Assembly: GCF_963678635.1 (NCBI RefSeq)
Contig: NC_087069.1
Span: forward strand, 41,220,831 to 41,284,830
Length of the DNA stretch: 64,000 bases
From: Symsagittifera roscoffensis
Taxonomy: Eukaryota > Xenacoelomorpha > Acoela > Convolutidae
Direction: 5' to 3'
Under the pieces are notes generated by a model. It did no database searches. It was not told where the DNA came from and was given only the letters and a program-made list of their open reading frames with translations. Both the position numbers and the translations under genes were made by a program. Below are positions 32,402 to 44,180 of the stretch, piece by piece (within the stretch, counting starts at the first letter, position 1; each line of letters begins with the position of its first letter).

Positions 32402-32578
32402 TTAATGTTTATTATAGTATTCTTCAAGGAAAAGAATTAAAAGGATTGTTGCTAAAGCGAATGTGATTATTGCCTTTTTTATACATTTGCACATTGTCAA
32501 TATTAGGGATGATAAAAATGTTATAAAAATTACAAATAGTAAAAAAAGATCTGTTCTACTAAAAAGTGTTCGTATCAT
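32402..32578 (-). CDS. Small membrane protein, 58 aa, left copy
   Basis: ATG at 32578 directly follows the stop of the preceding ORF (TAAATG). Two hydrophobic stretches (residues about 11-29 and 37-52) flank a short CKCIKK segment. In the right copy an extra A in a homopolymer (near 43905) shifts the frame. Unknown function; a viroporin-like accessory protein is possible. Confidence 0.5.
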   Translation of the reverse strand: MIRTLFSRTDLFLLFVIFITFLSSLILTMCKCIKKAIITFALATILLILFLEEYYNKH

Positions 32579-32818
32579 TTAAATAAACTTTGGGTTATCG
32601 TACCTGTGAATATGGTCAATGATTTGGGTAAGTTGGAGATATATTTCAAATAGGGAGTAGAAAATTAAAAAAATGTTGCAAAAAATGATTAAAATTATTA
32701 TAAGAGCTTCAAAGGTATCAAATAGAAATATGAATAAAAGTTTAAGTATTATGGAAAAATTTATGAAAAGGTCGAAAATTGTGTTTTTAAAGATATTGAC
32801 TGATCGAAAGAAGAGCAT
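32579..32818 (-). CDS. Small membrane protein, 79 aa, left copy
   Basis: Two Phe/Ile/Leu-rich stretches (residues about 17-34 and 37-57) predict a membrane hairpin; the tail is polar (QIIDHIHRYDN). The right copy (43939-44180) has a TAA from a base change. It is paired with the 58-aa ORF at TAAATG spacing, which suggests coupled translation. No family is recognised. Confidence 0.5.
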   Translation of the reverse strand: MLFFRSVNIFKNTIFDLFINFSIILKLLFIFLFDTFEALIIILIIFCNIFLIFYSLFEIYLQLTQIIDHIHRYDNPKFI

Positions 32819-33373
32819 TTAAGAAATGATTTCTTGGTCGAATATTTTTTAATTGTTTGGGGCGATATTCAAGTGTGGTCGAGTTATTTATTGATTTTTT
32901 GACAAATGGGTTGAGTTTTGTGAAAAGTTGTTGGGGGCTAATTTTATGGTGTTTGGGAGGTCCTCTTTGCTTTATTTTTATTTGTCAGGTGATCTGGGGT
33001 AGTTTTGAGATTTTTGTACTTTAGGCCAAATGAATACGGTCGTATTTTTACTTTAGGCTAATTTGCCATTTTTGGTTGGAGGGTTTTTGAGGTCTAAGTT
33101 GGGAAAATATTGTTGATCTTTGCGTTATTAGATAAGGGAGGGTTATGATATTATGGTGGTTTTTATTTTAGTTGTCAAGTTTGAGTGGTTTGCTTATTTT
33201 TGACCTGGAGGTTGTAAAGTTATAGTTATAGATATGCCTGGAGTTTAATATTTTTCGTCTAATAGGTTGGTGTTATAGTTATAGAAGTTGACGGATTGAA
33301 TGAATCCTATTGGCTGAATCTGAACTAGAATTGTTGCGTGTTTTGTCAGCATGTTATTTTGAAAAATGAAAGT
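32819..33373 (-). other. pol-env spacer
   Basis: 555 bp without a convincing frame. It contains a short direct repeat around 33020-33060 ('tactttaggccaa' and 'tactttaggctaa'). It could carry a splice acceptor for the downstream genes; none is obvious. Confidence 0.4.
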
Positions 33374-35400
33374 TCAATATGATCCAGAGGTGTAAGGATT
33401 ATTAATTTTAAAAATAAAGTTGTTTTTGAAATTCAATTTCTTTAATATTTTAGATTGTGGGATGAATGTTTTGTAGTTTTTACGTGGTTGATTTCTAAGT
33501 CGTGATAATTCCTTATGTTCTGACTTCTCTACTTGTTTTTGTGGTAGAAATTTTTCTATCATTTTCCTATTTTTTCTTTTTTTGAGGTATTTTTTGATCT
33601 GGCTTTTTTGTATTGTTTTGAGTTGTAGTTGGTTTTGTATTTTGTTTTTCATGATGAATGTTGTGTTGTTCATCTATTTTTTTTTCCGTATGTGGATGAT
33701 TTTGAATAACTTTTAAACCTGCGAAAAAATAAATTTGAGTTAATTCGCGTAGTGCGTACTCTTTTGGGTAGTAGGGCAATAGATTGTTCCGATGTTGAAC
33801 AATTTCTTTTTGATTTGAATCGGTGAGTTTATACGTTACGTCAGTGGGTTTGGCAATTATTTGGTATGGACCTTTGCGAAGGGGTTGTAATTTTTTAGAA
33901 ATTCATTTTTGTGTATTAAAGTTAGGTATTAAGACAAATGTTCCAATTTTTAAATCTGTGGCTGGTGTAAAGCGTGAATTAATTTGTTCGTTAATGTTTT
34001 GCCTTTGTAACAATTTTTTTGTTACTTTTTGGTAAATTTCATTGTGTTTTTTATCTCTATTTAAAATCCGTTCGGTGTGTGTGCCGGAGGCTAATTTAAG
34101 GATTTGTGGGTGATGAAATTGATCTTCATCATGCGTGTGTAAAGGTAGGTTATAACAAATTGAGTCTTTATTTGGTTGGCAATAACCTTGTGCATTTTTA
34201 TGAGAATTTGCTGTAAACATAATTGGTTTACGTGGCTTTTGATTAAAAACCATTTCGTATGGTGACATTCCTAGAGTTGTTGTGATTTGTGTGTTTAAAT
34301 GCTCAGGGAAATAATTTTACATCTGCTGACCATTCTGTGTATTTTGTATCATTTCCATTTATGATACATCTGAGATATTCTTGCAGTGAACGGTTCATAC
34401 CTTCGACTAAACCGTTTGTCCAAGGTGCATGAGATTTACGTGGTTTATGTTTGATGTTATATAAGTGGCATAGTGTGATGATTTCATTATTTATGAATTC
34501 TGTACCGTTGTCTGTAACTAAGATTTCGGGTAATCCGAATTTAGCGATCCAGTGTTCATAAAGTGTCGTGTAAGCATAATAAGCATTACAATGTGGTACT
34601 GGGTTGAGTGCTACATAATGTGTAAATGCATCAACAATTACCATAATGTAGGAGTTTCCTTCAGAGGATGGTGAAATTGGTCCTTTTGTATCGAATGATA
34701 TACGGTGGTTAAAATATAAACTGTGTCCTTTAAAATCTTGTTTTTGTGCTATTTGTTTTTGATTTGGATAAGGTTTATTTAGTTGACATATTATACAATC
34801 ATTGCATAATACTTTTATCCAAATTGGTGCATTTGGGAAATAAAATTTTTGTGTAAAGTTTGAGTATGTTTTCTCTGATCCAGAGTGTCCTTTATTATTT
34901 CGTGTATGTGAAATGTTAAAAGCTATTAATATCATACTTAAAGGAAGACAGGGAACTGTAGAATCATTTAATTGATATTCCAAAAGATCTGTATTTTCAT
35001 TAATTGCTGTGTTATTCAATTTTCGGAAATATCGGAGGAGTGTTTTATTTCCTAAAATTGTGGTATCTGCTTTTACGGGCCTAGTTTTGTATTTGTGCCA
35101 TGATTTTAATTGTCTAATTACTGGGTCAAGATTTTGATATTGTTTTAAGAGTTCAAATGTAATTTTATCTGTTGGAGGGAGAAAAATATTGTCAATTTCT
35201 ATTTTTGATAGGGGAATTGTGTCAAGTGGGTCATGGAGGTCAAAAACTTGATTTATTGTGTATTTTGAATCATTTGTTTGTGGTCCTGATAAATTTATTT
35301 TATCAGTTAAATTTTTTTTTCAATAATGGAAAAGAGTCTTTTTTATGCGAGTGGTGTTTTATTCTTTTTTGTTGGGCGTTTTTTTTATCCATTGTGAGTA
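33374..35400 (-). pseudogene. Integrase region of pol, left copy
   Basis: The core frame 34303-35019 holds the zinc-binding N-terminus (H38, H45, C75, C78), then D110 (ISFDTKG), D170 (VTDNGTEF) and E206 (GLVEGMN). The D-E spacing is 35 residues, exactly the retroviral DDX35E. All three catalytic residues are present in this copy. A frameshift at about 34305, shared with the right copy, separates the core from the C-terminal part (33903-34268, MSPYEMVFNQKPRKP), which resembles gypsy integrase C-termini. A Lys-rich tail follows to 33374. Upstream, 35020-35400 encodes the RNase H-integrase linker with small indels. Confidence 0.8.
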
Positions 35401-37000
35401 CGGAATTGGTTTGAAAGTTGATGTTCCTAGTAAATCAACTTCGTAGTGATTATTTTGGCAATCTTAGTAAAGTGGAAAGTGTTGTAGGTTATTTATTTGT
35501 GATTGATCAATGTCAGTTTTTACTGCATATTTGCATTCTAGTCGGGGTGATGTTTCGTCTTTTGCAAGGTAAAATTTTATATTTTTTGGTCTTTCAACTG
35601 TAGTTTTTCGTGTGAGTAATTCAGGTGGTGTATTTTGACTTAATGTATCTGGTAATACAAGATTTTTTCCTGCTGTCCAAACTATATGTTAATTTGGAAA
35701 TTTCATTAGAATCAATTGAAATCTATAAACTCTTTGATTTGGATTTGACTTTTGTGTAAAGAGAAAAATGATTGGTTTATGTTCTGTGAACAGAACTGTT
35801 GGATGTTTTGATCCAAGTATCAGAAATTCATATTCTGTGAGTGTATAAATTATAGCTGTACATTCTCTCATTAGAGTTGAGAGTCGTAGCTCTGCTGGAG
35901 TGAATAATCGGGAATTTGCTGATATAAGGTTCATTTTATTTGTACCACTATGTGATTGTAGTAATGCTGCGCCGATGCCAAAATTTGAAGCATCGCACAT
36001 TGCATAGAATGGTTGATTTGGATCTGGAATTGTGTTTGAAATTTGTTCATTTAAAAGTTTTTTTTATTTCTTCAAATCGTGTTTGATGTTCAGTGGTCCA
36101 TTCAAAATTATTTTGTTGTCTGAGGATATTATAGAACGGTCTTAAATATAATTGCATTTTATAAACGTACTTGCTTAAGAAATTTAACATTCGAAGGAAT
36201 TCTTGGATTTTTTTTTGATTGTTGGTGGAGAAAGTTTTTGAATAGCATCTATGCGTGATTTTAATGGAGTGATTGTGTTTGGTTGAATATTATGTCCTAA
36301 AAATTTAACTCGTGTTAGAAAGAAGTGTGATTTATTGGGAGCGGCCTTCAGATTTTCGTTCTGAAGTATTTTATGATAGTGTTCTAAAACTGTAAACATT
36401 TCTTCTTTGGTTTGTGATTGCATAAAAACATCATCTAAATAGGTGATTGCGTTTTTCTTGAGTATTAGTGGTCTAAAAATTTTACTCATAAAAGCTGAAA
36501 ATGCTGCTGGTACTATGGATATTCCATAGAATAAGCAATTAAATTCATATTGTTGATTTCCAATGACAAATTGTGTTAAACGTCGTGATTGTTCATCTAG
36601 TGGCATTTGATTGTATGCACTATTCATATCTGCGGTTGTAAAGTTTTTTTCCATTTATCTTTGTTAAGATAACTTGTATTGGTTCAATAGGCCAATTGCA
36701 TTTCGATTCGTCAATTAGTGAATTGAGGTATCTAGCGTCTAAAACTATTTTTAATGATTCACTATTGCTAGAATGATAACAGGGTTGATAAAAGTGTTAA
36801 CTTTTGTTTGTTCTTCTTTATTTACTGGTGAGATAATTTTGTATTGTTCTAAAATATCAAGTAATCTATTTACTTTGTCGTGTAAATGAATTGGTACTTT
36901 ACTAGCTCTTTGTTTTTTGAAAACTGCGTCAGGTTGTAACGGGAGATGTAGTGATGAACTGACTTTTCCAACGTCAAATTTTGATGTTGCGTAGACTGTT
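35401..37000 (-). pseudogene. Reverse transcriptase/RNase H region of pol, left copy
   Basis: Frame 36184-36654 contains TADMNSAY (catalytic Asp), FYGISIVPAAF (the usual G.xPAAF block with a Val for Gly) and YLDD at 36430-36441, the polymerase active site. Frame 35689-36000 is RNase H-like: CDASNFGIGAAL, RECTAIIY, and TEHKPI, where the right copy has the usual TDHKP. Indels near 36660, 36770 and 36190 break the frame. It is most like Ty3/gypsy pol. Confidence 0.75.
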
Positions 37001-38798
37001 CAATATTTTAACAGTTGTTTTGCTAATTTATCAAATTCGATTTGTGTAATTTGTGAGTGTTCAAAATTAAACATTGTTAAAAATTTTTGTTGTTCTTTTG
37101 TGTAACTTGTTATATTGAATGTTGGTTTAAAATATGGTGTTTTTGTGAAGTAATCTGTGTTTCTCTTTTTATTACTTACTATGTTATTTATGGTTAATTC
37201 TTCGTCAAGAATTGTGGATTGGCAAATATCTAATAATTGGAGTTTATTATTTACGCGGTAGGCTACTTCATGTATGGGTGAAATTGTAGCGTTTGTTTCA
37301 CAATATCCTAAAAGTCCTAAGAGTAATGTTACTAGATACGGTGTATTGTTATACACGTGTAACGAAATGATGTCGGAATTCGTGTTTTTCAAATATTTAA
37401 TAGATGAGATCGTGATTTTGAAAAATTTGTGAATAGGTTTAAATTCAAAGTCTGACATAAAAAGTTGTTGTTTATTTTGACTTTTATCATACTGGTGAAC
37501 TTGTTTTATTGAAAAATTATATATATTTCCTGATAATGGTTTCAGGTGTTTCCGTTGTTGATTATAAATTGGATAAAGTTTTGAGAAGAATGGTGGTTGT
37601 TTGTTTAATCTTTGAAAAAACGTTAGAGTTGTATTTTTTTTGTGTACTTATCTTTGATTAGTATTTTACTATTTAAGATGTTGATTGTTGGTATATATTT
37701 AGATATAAATGGTATGCCAATGATATTGTGCTTAATATCAGTAATATGAAATATTTGTTTAAATGGTTTGTTTAGAATTTTGTTTTGCTCCATTGTTCTC
37801 GTGGGGAGAAGGAAAAATTGAATTTTTCCATAATTTACTAATGTTGATCCTTGCGCTGTTGCATGTTTACTAGAGGTTGCACGAGGCGTTAATTTTGGAT
37901 GTAATGTTTTGAAATCATTCCATGTGGGAATATTAATTATGTTTGATTCTGCTCCTGAATCAATTAAAAAATCAATTTCAAGATCTGGTGGTTGAAATTC
38001 TTTGTTTCTTGGACTCTCTAAGAGAAATGGTATTGTTCAAATTTTTTCTCTGGGTTGTTCTTTCTATATATTTTGACAAATATGATTTGTGTTTGAACAT
38101 TGTGTTTTACCTTTTCAATCGGGTTTAATTACCGTGTTAATTTCATTTACTTCTTGTGCAGTTTGTGTAGTATTGGTGGGTCCAATATAATAATTGTGAA
38201 GAAGTTCCAATTGATTTTCATATATATGTGATGTAAAAGGTTGTTCATATATGATAGGTTCATAGTCGTTTTCGACTGTTATCATATTTACAGAGATGGT
38301 ATTTTCTGTATCACTTTCTGTATCTGATGATCCACAGTTTATATGATTTAGTTGTAGTTCGTTACTTCCTGTGTCATCAATACCTGGGGGGTCTGATGTT
38401 GTTTCTTCATTTGTCTGTACTTGATTAATATGTTTTTGATGTTTTGGTGTACTACTTCTGTATCGATGTTTAGAATTATGATAATAGTTATTACTCCTAT
38501 GTGGTGACTCGATAATTTCTATATCGATTATTGTAACTTGAATTTCGATTTTGTGAATTGTTCCGTGATCTTTTTTGATAATTACCATTTGATCTGTGAT
38601 AGTTTGATCTATTATATGAATTATTTCTTGATCGATTGTTCGGGTAATTCTGATTTCGATTGTTCGAATAACTTCTATTTCTATTATGTGAACAGTTTCT
38701 TTTTCTGTTGTATGATGAGTTTCGTGATTGATTATTGGAATAGTGTTTATTTCTTGGATTTGATTGGGAACTGGATCTAGAAACAAATTGTGTTGCAT
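37000..38798 (-). pseudogene. Protease and linker region, left copy
   Basis: Around 37950-37961 the minus strand encodes DSGA, the aspartic protease active site, followed by ESNIINIP. The frame leading to it ends at 38115 from a one-base change near 38117 relative to the right copy. Upstream (38450-38800) is an Asn/Arg/Ser-rich stretch, read here in a wrong frame as Ile/Thr-rich, typical of a nucleic-acid-binding Gag tail. Frame 37000-37458 (152 aa) links protease to RT and ends at a TGA near 37010 that both copies share. Confidence 0.65.
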
Positions 38799-38968
38799 TG
38801 TAATTTGATCTTGAATAGTTATTTCGACTATTTGATCGGTTATAATTATTTTGTGAAGAATTTTGTGTATTTGTTCGTTCTGGTGATCTTCCTCTATAAC
38901 TTGAGTTATATGGTGATTGATTCCTTGTGTAATTGGTGTTGTTTGGAAGTGGTTTTCCTGAACTGTTA

Positions 38969-40078
38969 TTAGTATATATATTTTCGTTTGGTAGATTTTT
39001 TTTTTTTCATATATTGATAGAACGATTTATTTGGTCTATTCTGATTATCTTGTTGTTTTTGTCTACATTCGGAAATACTTTGTCCGTATCGTCGGCAATA
39101 ATTACACCATTTTTTGAAGGATGGTTTGCCTTTAAAATTTGGATGTTTTTCATAGATATTTAGTATTTCAGTGATTTTTTCAATTAGGTCTGTATCTGAT
39201 TCCTGTATGTTATTTATATGTGTAGTGTTTGTTTCAATTCGATTAACATATTGTAGTTTTAGATTTTCTGTTTCTTCGAGTTTCATTGTGATTTCTGCTT
39301 GTTCTAGTTTATCTAATAAGTTTCGGAAATCTAAATCTGGTTCTCGAATTGAGGAAGGATGAGATGCTCTCTTTTTTATGGCTATTTTCCTTAATTGAGG
39401 TGTTAAGGTCATCATTAAAATTTCTGTCATTTTTGTGTTTTTATAGTCATGTGTATTAAGTGAATATGCTTTTCGAACTAGTGTTTCGATACGTACTGCT
39501 AATTGTTTGATAGTTTCATTTGGTAATCTGCGAATTTCATTGCATAAAACTCTTTGGTGTTGTTTATTTCTTTCGGAGTCAAACATTTTTGAAAATTCTT
39601 GTGTAAATCTTTTCCAGTCTGATTTTATTTCCATAGGTAATACTGAAAACCACTTTTGAGCTGCGCCATCTAAGGTTTTTTGTATCAGTGCTGTGCGTCT
39701 ATGTATCCAATTTTGATGTAGTGGCGTATTAATTGGTTCAAGTCCTATATTTAAAATTAAATTTGCTGTTACTGCATTTAGATAATCTTCTACAGAATAT
39801 TCAGGGTCTGTTCCTGTGAATACCATCAGTGGTTTATTGGATGTTATTGATGATCCACCCATGAGGTATGGATTCATTGTCATCTGTAGTGATTCTGCGG
39901 CATTTGGCATTTGCGAAAAATTTGAAAGTTGATTTCTTGTTATTTCGTATTGTTGAAGGTAATATGGAAGCGGTATTTCATTTTGTATTTGAGTTGGTTG
40001 ATATGAATGCATTGACATTGGATTTTGTGGTTGTATTGGTTGAAAAGATTGTGTGTTAAATGGGTTTTGCATATGCAT
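38969..40078 (-). CDS. gag: Gag, left copy, uninterrupted 369 aa
   Basis: An open frame from MHMQNPFN. A Gln/Pro/Asn-rich N-terminus precedes a capsid-type domain (residues about 80-260: VFTGTDPEYSVEDYLN, AQKWFSVLP, FTQEFSKMF, RLPNETIKQL), which matches the retrotransposon Gag pattern. A coiled Glu-rich segment follows, then a zinc knuckle C325-C328-(H)333-C338 in which residue 333 is Gln instead of His (codon 39080-39082 TTG on plus). The right copy keeps His there. The C-terminal Asn/Arg-rich tail is out of frame. The CA fold could form; RNA binding is probably impaired. Confidence 0.75.
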   Translation of the reverse strand: MHMQNPFNTQSFQPIQPQNPMSMHSYQPTQIQNEIPLPYYLQQYEITRNQLSNFSQMPNAAESLQMTMNPYLMGGSSITSNKPLMVFTGTDPEYSVEDYLNAVTANLILNIGLEPINTPLHQNWIHRRTALIQKTLDGAAQKWFSVLPMEIKSDWKRFTQEFSKMFDSERNKQHQRVLCNEIRRLPNETIKQLAVRIETLVRKAYSLNTHDYKNTKMTEILMMTLTPQLRKIAIKKRASHPSSIREPDLDFRNLLDKLEQAEITMKLEETENLKLQYVNRIETNTTHINNIQESDTDLIEKITEILNIYEKHPNFKGKPSFKKWCNYCRRYGQSISECRQKQQDNQNRPNKSFYQYMKKKKSTKRKYIY

Positions 40079-40122
40079 TTGTTGTGGATGTTGTACATCT
40101 GTTGGGTTTTGTGGGTAAATTT

Positions 40123-42734
40123 TTATATTTCGAGAAGGTTGAGGTTGTCGTGATCTTTGTGTGCGATATTCTTTAGTATATGGTGCAAAAATATCTGGTT
40201 GGTGATAATCATCTTCATCGGATGATAAATAGTTTGTATCAAATGGTGTATGATGGTTATTTTTATTTTGTGATTATTTGTGATTGCTAGGTTTCGGAAA
40301 TTACGTGGGACTAATGATAATGGATGGTTTTGTGGTAGGGTTGGCAACTGTGGTGCAGTTGGTGTTATTTCTATATTATTATGTTCTTCGTCGTAAGTGT
40401 TCTGTCTTGTGGATATTTTCGTGTTATGTTCTTTTATTTGTGCGTCTAGAAGTATTTTGTTCAATGATGATGAAAAAATTCCAAAAAATCCTGCAAACAG
40501 TATGCGTGCTACACTTGCTTGTCTTTTTACTTGTGTGTGTATAGCGCATGTGTTTTAGATTTCTTTTAAAAGTGAAAAAAGAAATCCTATAAAGTTAAAC
40601 ATTGCGTATAGGATAGTTAATTTTTCTAAGATGTAATATGGCCATCCTAGAAAATCTAGAATTTCATTTTTTAGGGTAACAAAGCTAAAACAATTTTTAG
40701 GTGAAATATCTTGTGGTCTGAATTTTTCACCGTTTAGATATATATAGTCTTTAATGTCTTTAAGATATCCGCTATAATCTTGTGTATATTTATCTGCAAA
40801 TCCTGCGGTTTCGGCAAGTTTTCGTAAATTTTGATCAATTGATTGTCTTTGTATAGTGTCCATTTTTGTTAATAATTCTTGGAATTGTTGTGTTCTAATG
40901 TGGTGTTGGATATCTGATTTAGAATATATTCCAATTGATTGTAAATCAATATTTGGATTACGAGCATTAGCTCTGATGCTTTCGGGTGAAAATTTTTTGA
41001 GTGATTGCATTAAAGTAGGGAATGGAGTAAGGAGATAAAATTTATCTTCATCAGGATTCAATTGTACTACATTGTGGCTATTTTCTGATCCACATGGGAC
41101 TGCGGTATCCCAAAAATATGTTCGTCTTGAAAGGGTGTCAACAAAATTTACTTTATTTTTTTTATGAATATAGGGATTCTTTTATAGCAGCGTTTATCTT
41201 CAAAAACGTATAGTGGTGATACTTTTTTGGTACAAGTATAAAACCATAAAAATTTTCCTTCGTAGTCAAGAAAATTTGATCTATTTCCTGACAATAAGTA
41301 TCCTGCGTAGGGTATTTTTAATACTGCTAGTGCAAGTGATTGTAGGATTTGTGTCGGTTCTAATTCGCATAGTTGGTGAAGTGTTTCTAATTCGGAAAGT
41401 GACATTTTGAAAAATTCGACTAATTGTGTGGTCTAACTTCATATCTAAGTGAATATCATAGTGAATATTACCAAAATAAGTGTTATTCAATAGTGATAGT
41501 TCTTGTAAACGTGTACTTCTACTGTCATGTGGTTTTAGTTTTCCACCAGGTTGACCTGTGCTTTTTTGAAAGTTAACTGGTATATATGATGTTCCTTCGT
41601 TTAGAGGGTGACCTGTGGCATAAGGGTCAAATTTTATTTTTCCAGTGGTCATGTCGAATTCTTTTTCGTATTCAACTAGTATTTCAGAATATTGTGTTTT
41701 GTAAAGTGGGTTTCTGTATTTGCATGCAATTTCTGTTTCTTGATATATTTGGAAACGTGTTAATTTATTTTCTATATTATGGATATTTCTAAAATCAGTA
41801 CTTTGTTTTCGGGATGGATTGACTTGTTCGTATGGAATTGATTCTATAAAATATTTTTCGTGAAATTTTATCATTCGAGCGTGTATTTTTGCTACTTGAA
41901 ATGTTGTGCATGTATCTTCGGGAAACCAAACAATTGTTGCTTGTGTCCGTGTTGTAGGATCACAAAAACCTTGATCGTTTTTGCAAGGTAATCTAATTCC
42001 TTGATAGATCATTGTCTTGTCGGATAAATCTCGTGTGAGTTGTACTTTTTCGAGCTGTATTTTCCAATCAAAAAACATTATTTCTTGATATCCTTTATTT
42101 TTTGTGTCTGCTTTGCAGTTTGAGGGATTACTTATTCCAATGTGTGGTATCCAGTGTTTATCGTGTATGTCATAAGTTTATCTTCCGTGTGCGCCGTTGT
42201 ATGGGTATTTTTCATCTAGTTTTATATGTCCTTGATATCTTTCAAGTTCTGCTTGATGTACAGAATCGGCAAAGATTTGAAAATATACTATTTTTCTGTC
42301 CGTGTTTTTATTTCTTGTGATGTTTAGTCTGAGTAGTTACAATCATCGGGATTTAGATGTAGAAATCGTTCTATATTACTTTGGTAGAATGATTCGTGAT
42401 CAAGTCGGTTTTTATTTCCGTTTGAAACTTGTGAAAAATGTACTTTCTTTTCGGAAAATGTTGCTGTAAATTATTATCCTGCGACTGTTGTTGCTCGGGC
42501 TTTTGAATACAGTGTCGCTATTACATTTGTAGTTTCTATAGCTTGTGGTTCTGTTTCGCATTGTGATACTTGATTTGTTGCATATTTGTGTAGTGTTTTT
42601 TGTTCGTTTTCTTCACAATCGTAGAGTGTTACTAATAAGTCCTGGGGTCCTGTGCGAGGAGAAGGATTTGTGTTCTGATCGTAAAATATTAGAAAAAAGA
42701 TTTGTTGAAATGTTAATATTTTTAGAATACACAT
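40123..42734 (-). pseudogene. env-like glycoprotein gene, right copy, disrupted
   Basis: Same order as the left copy: signal-peptide-like start at 42734, Cys-rich ectodomain pieces (41281-42078, 41148-41405, 40555-41061), the hydrophobic segment GWPYYILEKLTILYAMFNF (near 40590-40650) and a Pro-rich tail truncated by the duplication junction at 40272. The stop after VAG (about 42474), the frameshift near 42335 and the stop near 42178 occur at the same places as in the left copy. The tail carries PTAP near 40355. Fusion-protein class cannot be decided by eye. Confidence 0.65.
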
Positions 42735-42760
42735 GTGTATAATAATCCTGAGTAAGGGTT

Positions 42761-43787
42761 TTAAAATGTGATGTAACCAATTGTGTTTTTGGTATATCTG
42801 TCGTACTTATATATTACTTCAGTTGTTATAAATGGTGGTGGTAGCGATTGAGCTGTTATATTGGGTGGGTTTAATGGGTAAGGATGTTGAAAAATGTTAT
42901 TAAGTTTAATCGTGATTTCGAATTTCAATTGGAGACTATTTTGTTGGAGTATTTGAATGTTATGTTCACGAATGTCTTCGTGGATATCTTGTCTATATTG
43001 TAGTTTATTGAGCCCAATTATGGAGTCTGTTACTTTCTTGATGTTGTCCAAATAATGGTGGGGGTGCTGTGAATGTATTCCAATCTAATCTTAAAGGGAT
43101 ATTTGTTGATGATTGTTCTCGATATCTAGCGTCGAGGTTATTTGGAAAATTTAGACGGAAAGGCTTCGGTGAAATCTGGCTTATTGATGGTGTTGATGGT
43201 AGTGATGATGATGTTGTGGTATCCGTAGAAATATCTATTGGGTCGTTTCTTAAGTTTGGTTCACCTTGTGTAAATGAGTGCGTTGTCCAATATGGTAGTC
43301 GTGCTGTGAGATTGGGGGGGTTAAAGGGATTCTCACGTATTTGTTCAGATGTTGGTGTTGAACCTAAGTTATCTGAGGGTATACTTGAGGTGCTTCGTTG
43401 TGAAAGGAGTGGGGGAGTTTCTGGTAATGTGCTATTTGGGTTTTCTGGAGTAATTGGTGATGGTGATTGGGGTATATCAAAATGAACTCGGGGGGTTTGA
43501 AAATTTCTATTTCGTCGTGGATGTATAGTTTGTCTATTTATTTCAACTGTATTTTGATTTTGACTAATGTTTCTTATTCTACTTAATTCTTCAAAAGTGT
43601 ATGGGTTATCTTGGAAAGAAATTTGTGTGGATGTTTGGGGATTTTGGGTAGTTGTAGGTATTGTCGGGTTTTCTTGGGATGATGTCGGTGAAGACTGATT
43701 TTGTGATTGTTGGTTAGCAATTTTAGAAAGTATTCTGATTGGTTTTTTTCTAGTGAAAAAGTTTATGTTTATTGTGGTATTCTTCAA
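42761..43787 (-). CDS. Ser/Pro-rich ORF, right copy (260 aa) and overlapping coiled ORF (96 aa)
   Basis: Frame 43005-43787 is open for 260 residues, very rich in Ser, Pro, Thr, Asn and Gln with an NFQTPRVHFDIPQSPSP stretch and basic patches. The near-cognate TTG is the first codon of the frame as drawn, so the true start is unknown. It overlaps the end of the 58-aa membrane ORF. It is followed, in another frame from 43051, by the amphipathic DNIKKVTDS segment (96 aa). The two may be one protein split by a shared frameshift, or two overlapping ORFs. Possible disordered matrix or tegument-like accessory protein; function not recognised. Confidence 0.45.
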
Positions 43788-44180
43788 GGAAAAGAATTAA
43801 AAGGATTGTTGCTAAAGCGAATGTGATTATTGCCTTTTTTATACATTTGCACATTGTCAATATTAGGGATGATAAAAATGTTATAAAAATTACAAATAGT
43901 AAAAAAAAGATCTGTTCCACTAAAAATTGTTCGTATCATTTAGATAAACTTTGGGTTATCGTACCTGTGAATATGGTCAATGATTTGGGAAAGTTGGAGG
44001 TAAATTTCAAATAGGGAGTAGAAAATTTAAAAAATGTTGCAAAAAATGATTAAAATTATTATAAGAGTTTCAAAGGTATCAAATAGAAATATGAATAAAA
44101 GTTTAAGTATTAGGAAAAAGTTTATGAAAATGTTAAAAATTGTATTTTTAAAGATATTGACTGATCGAAAGAAGAGCATT
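43760..44180 (-). pseudogene. Remnants of the two small membrane ORFs, right copy
   Basis: The 79-aa frame has a premature TAA near 44025 and the 58-aa frame is shifted by an extra A near 43905; both are intact in the left copy. Hydrophobic composition is otherwise conserved. Confidence 0.55.

Larger units (their letters stand above)
28913..40271. repeat. 11.36-kb internal tandem duplication, left unit
   Basis: It runs from env tail to gag start and corresponds to 40272-51634 with an offset of 11,359-11,363 bp. The junction at 40271/40272 joins gag-upstream sequence ('ttattttgt') to the env-tail sequence ('gattatttg'), without an LTR between. Confidence 0.9.

Noticed and set aside
38538-38972. 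Tyr/Asn/Phe-rich plus-strand frames opposite gag-pro (also 49845-50363)
   Set aside because: They are antisense shadows of the Asn/Arg/Ser-rich tract of Gag-Pro.
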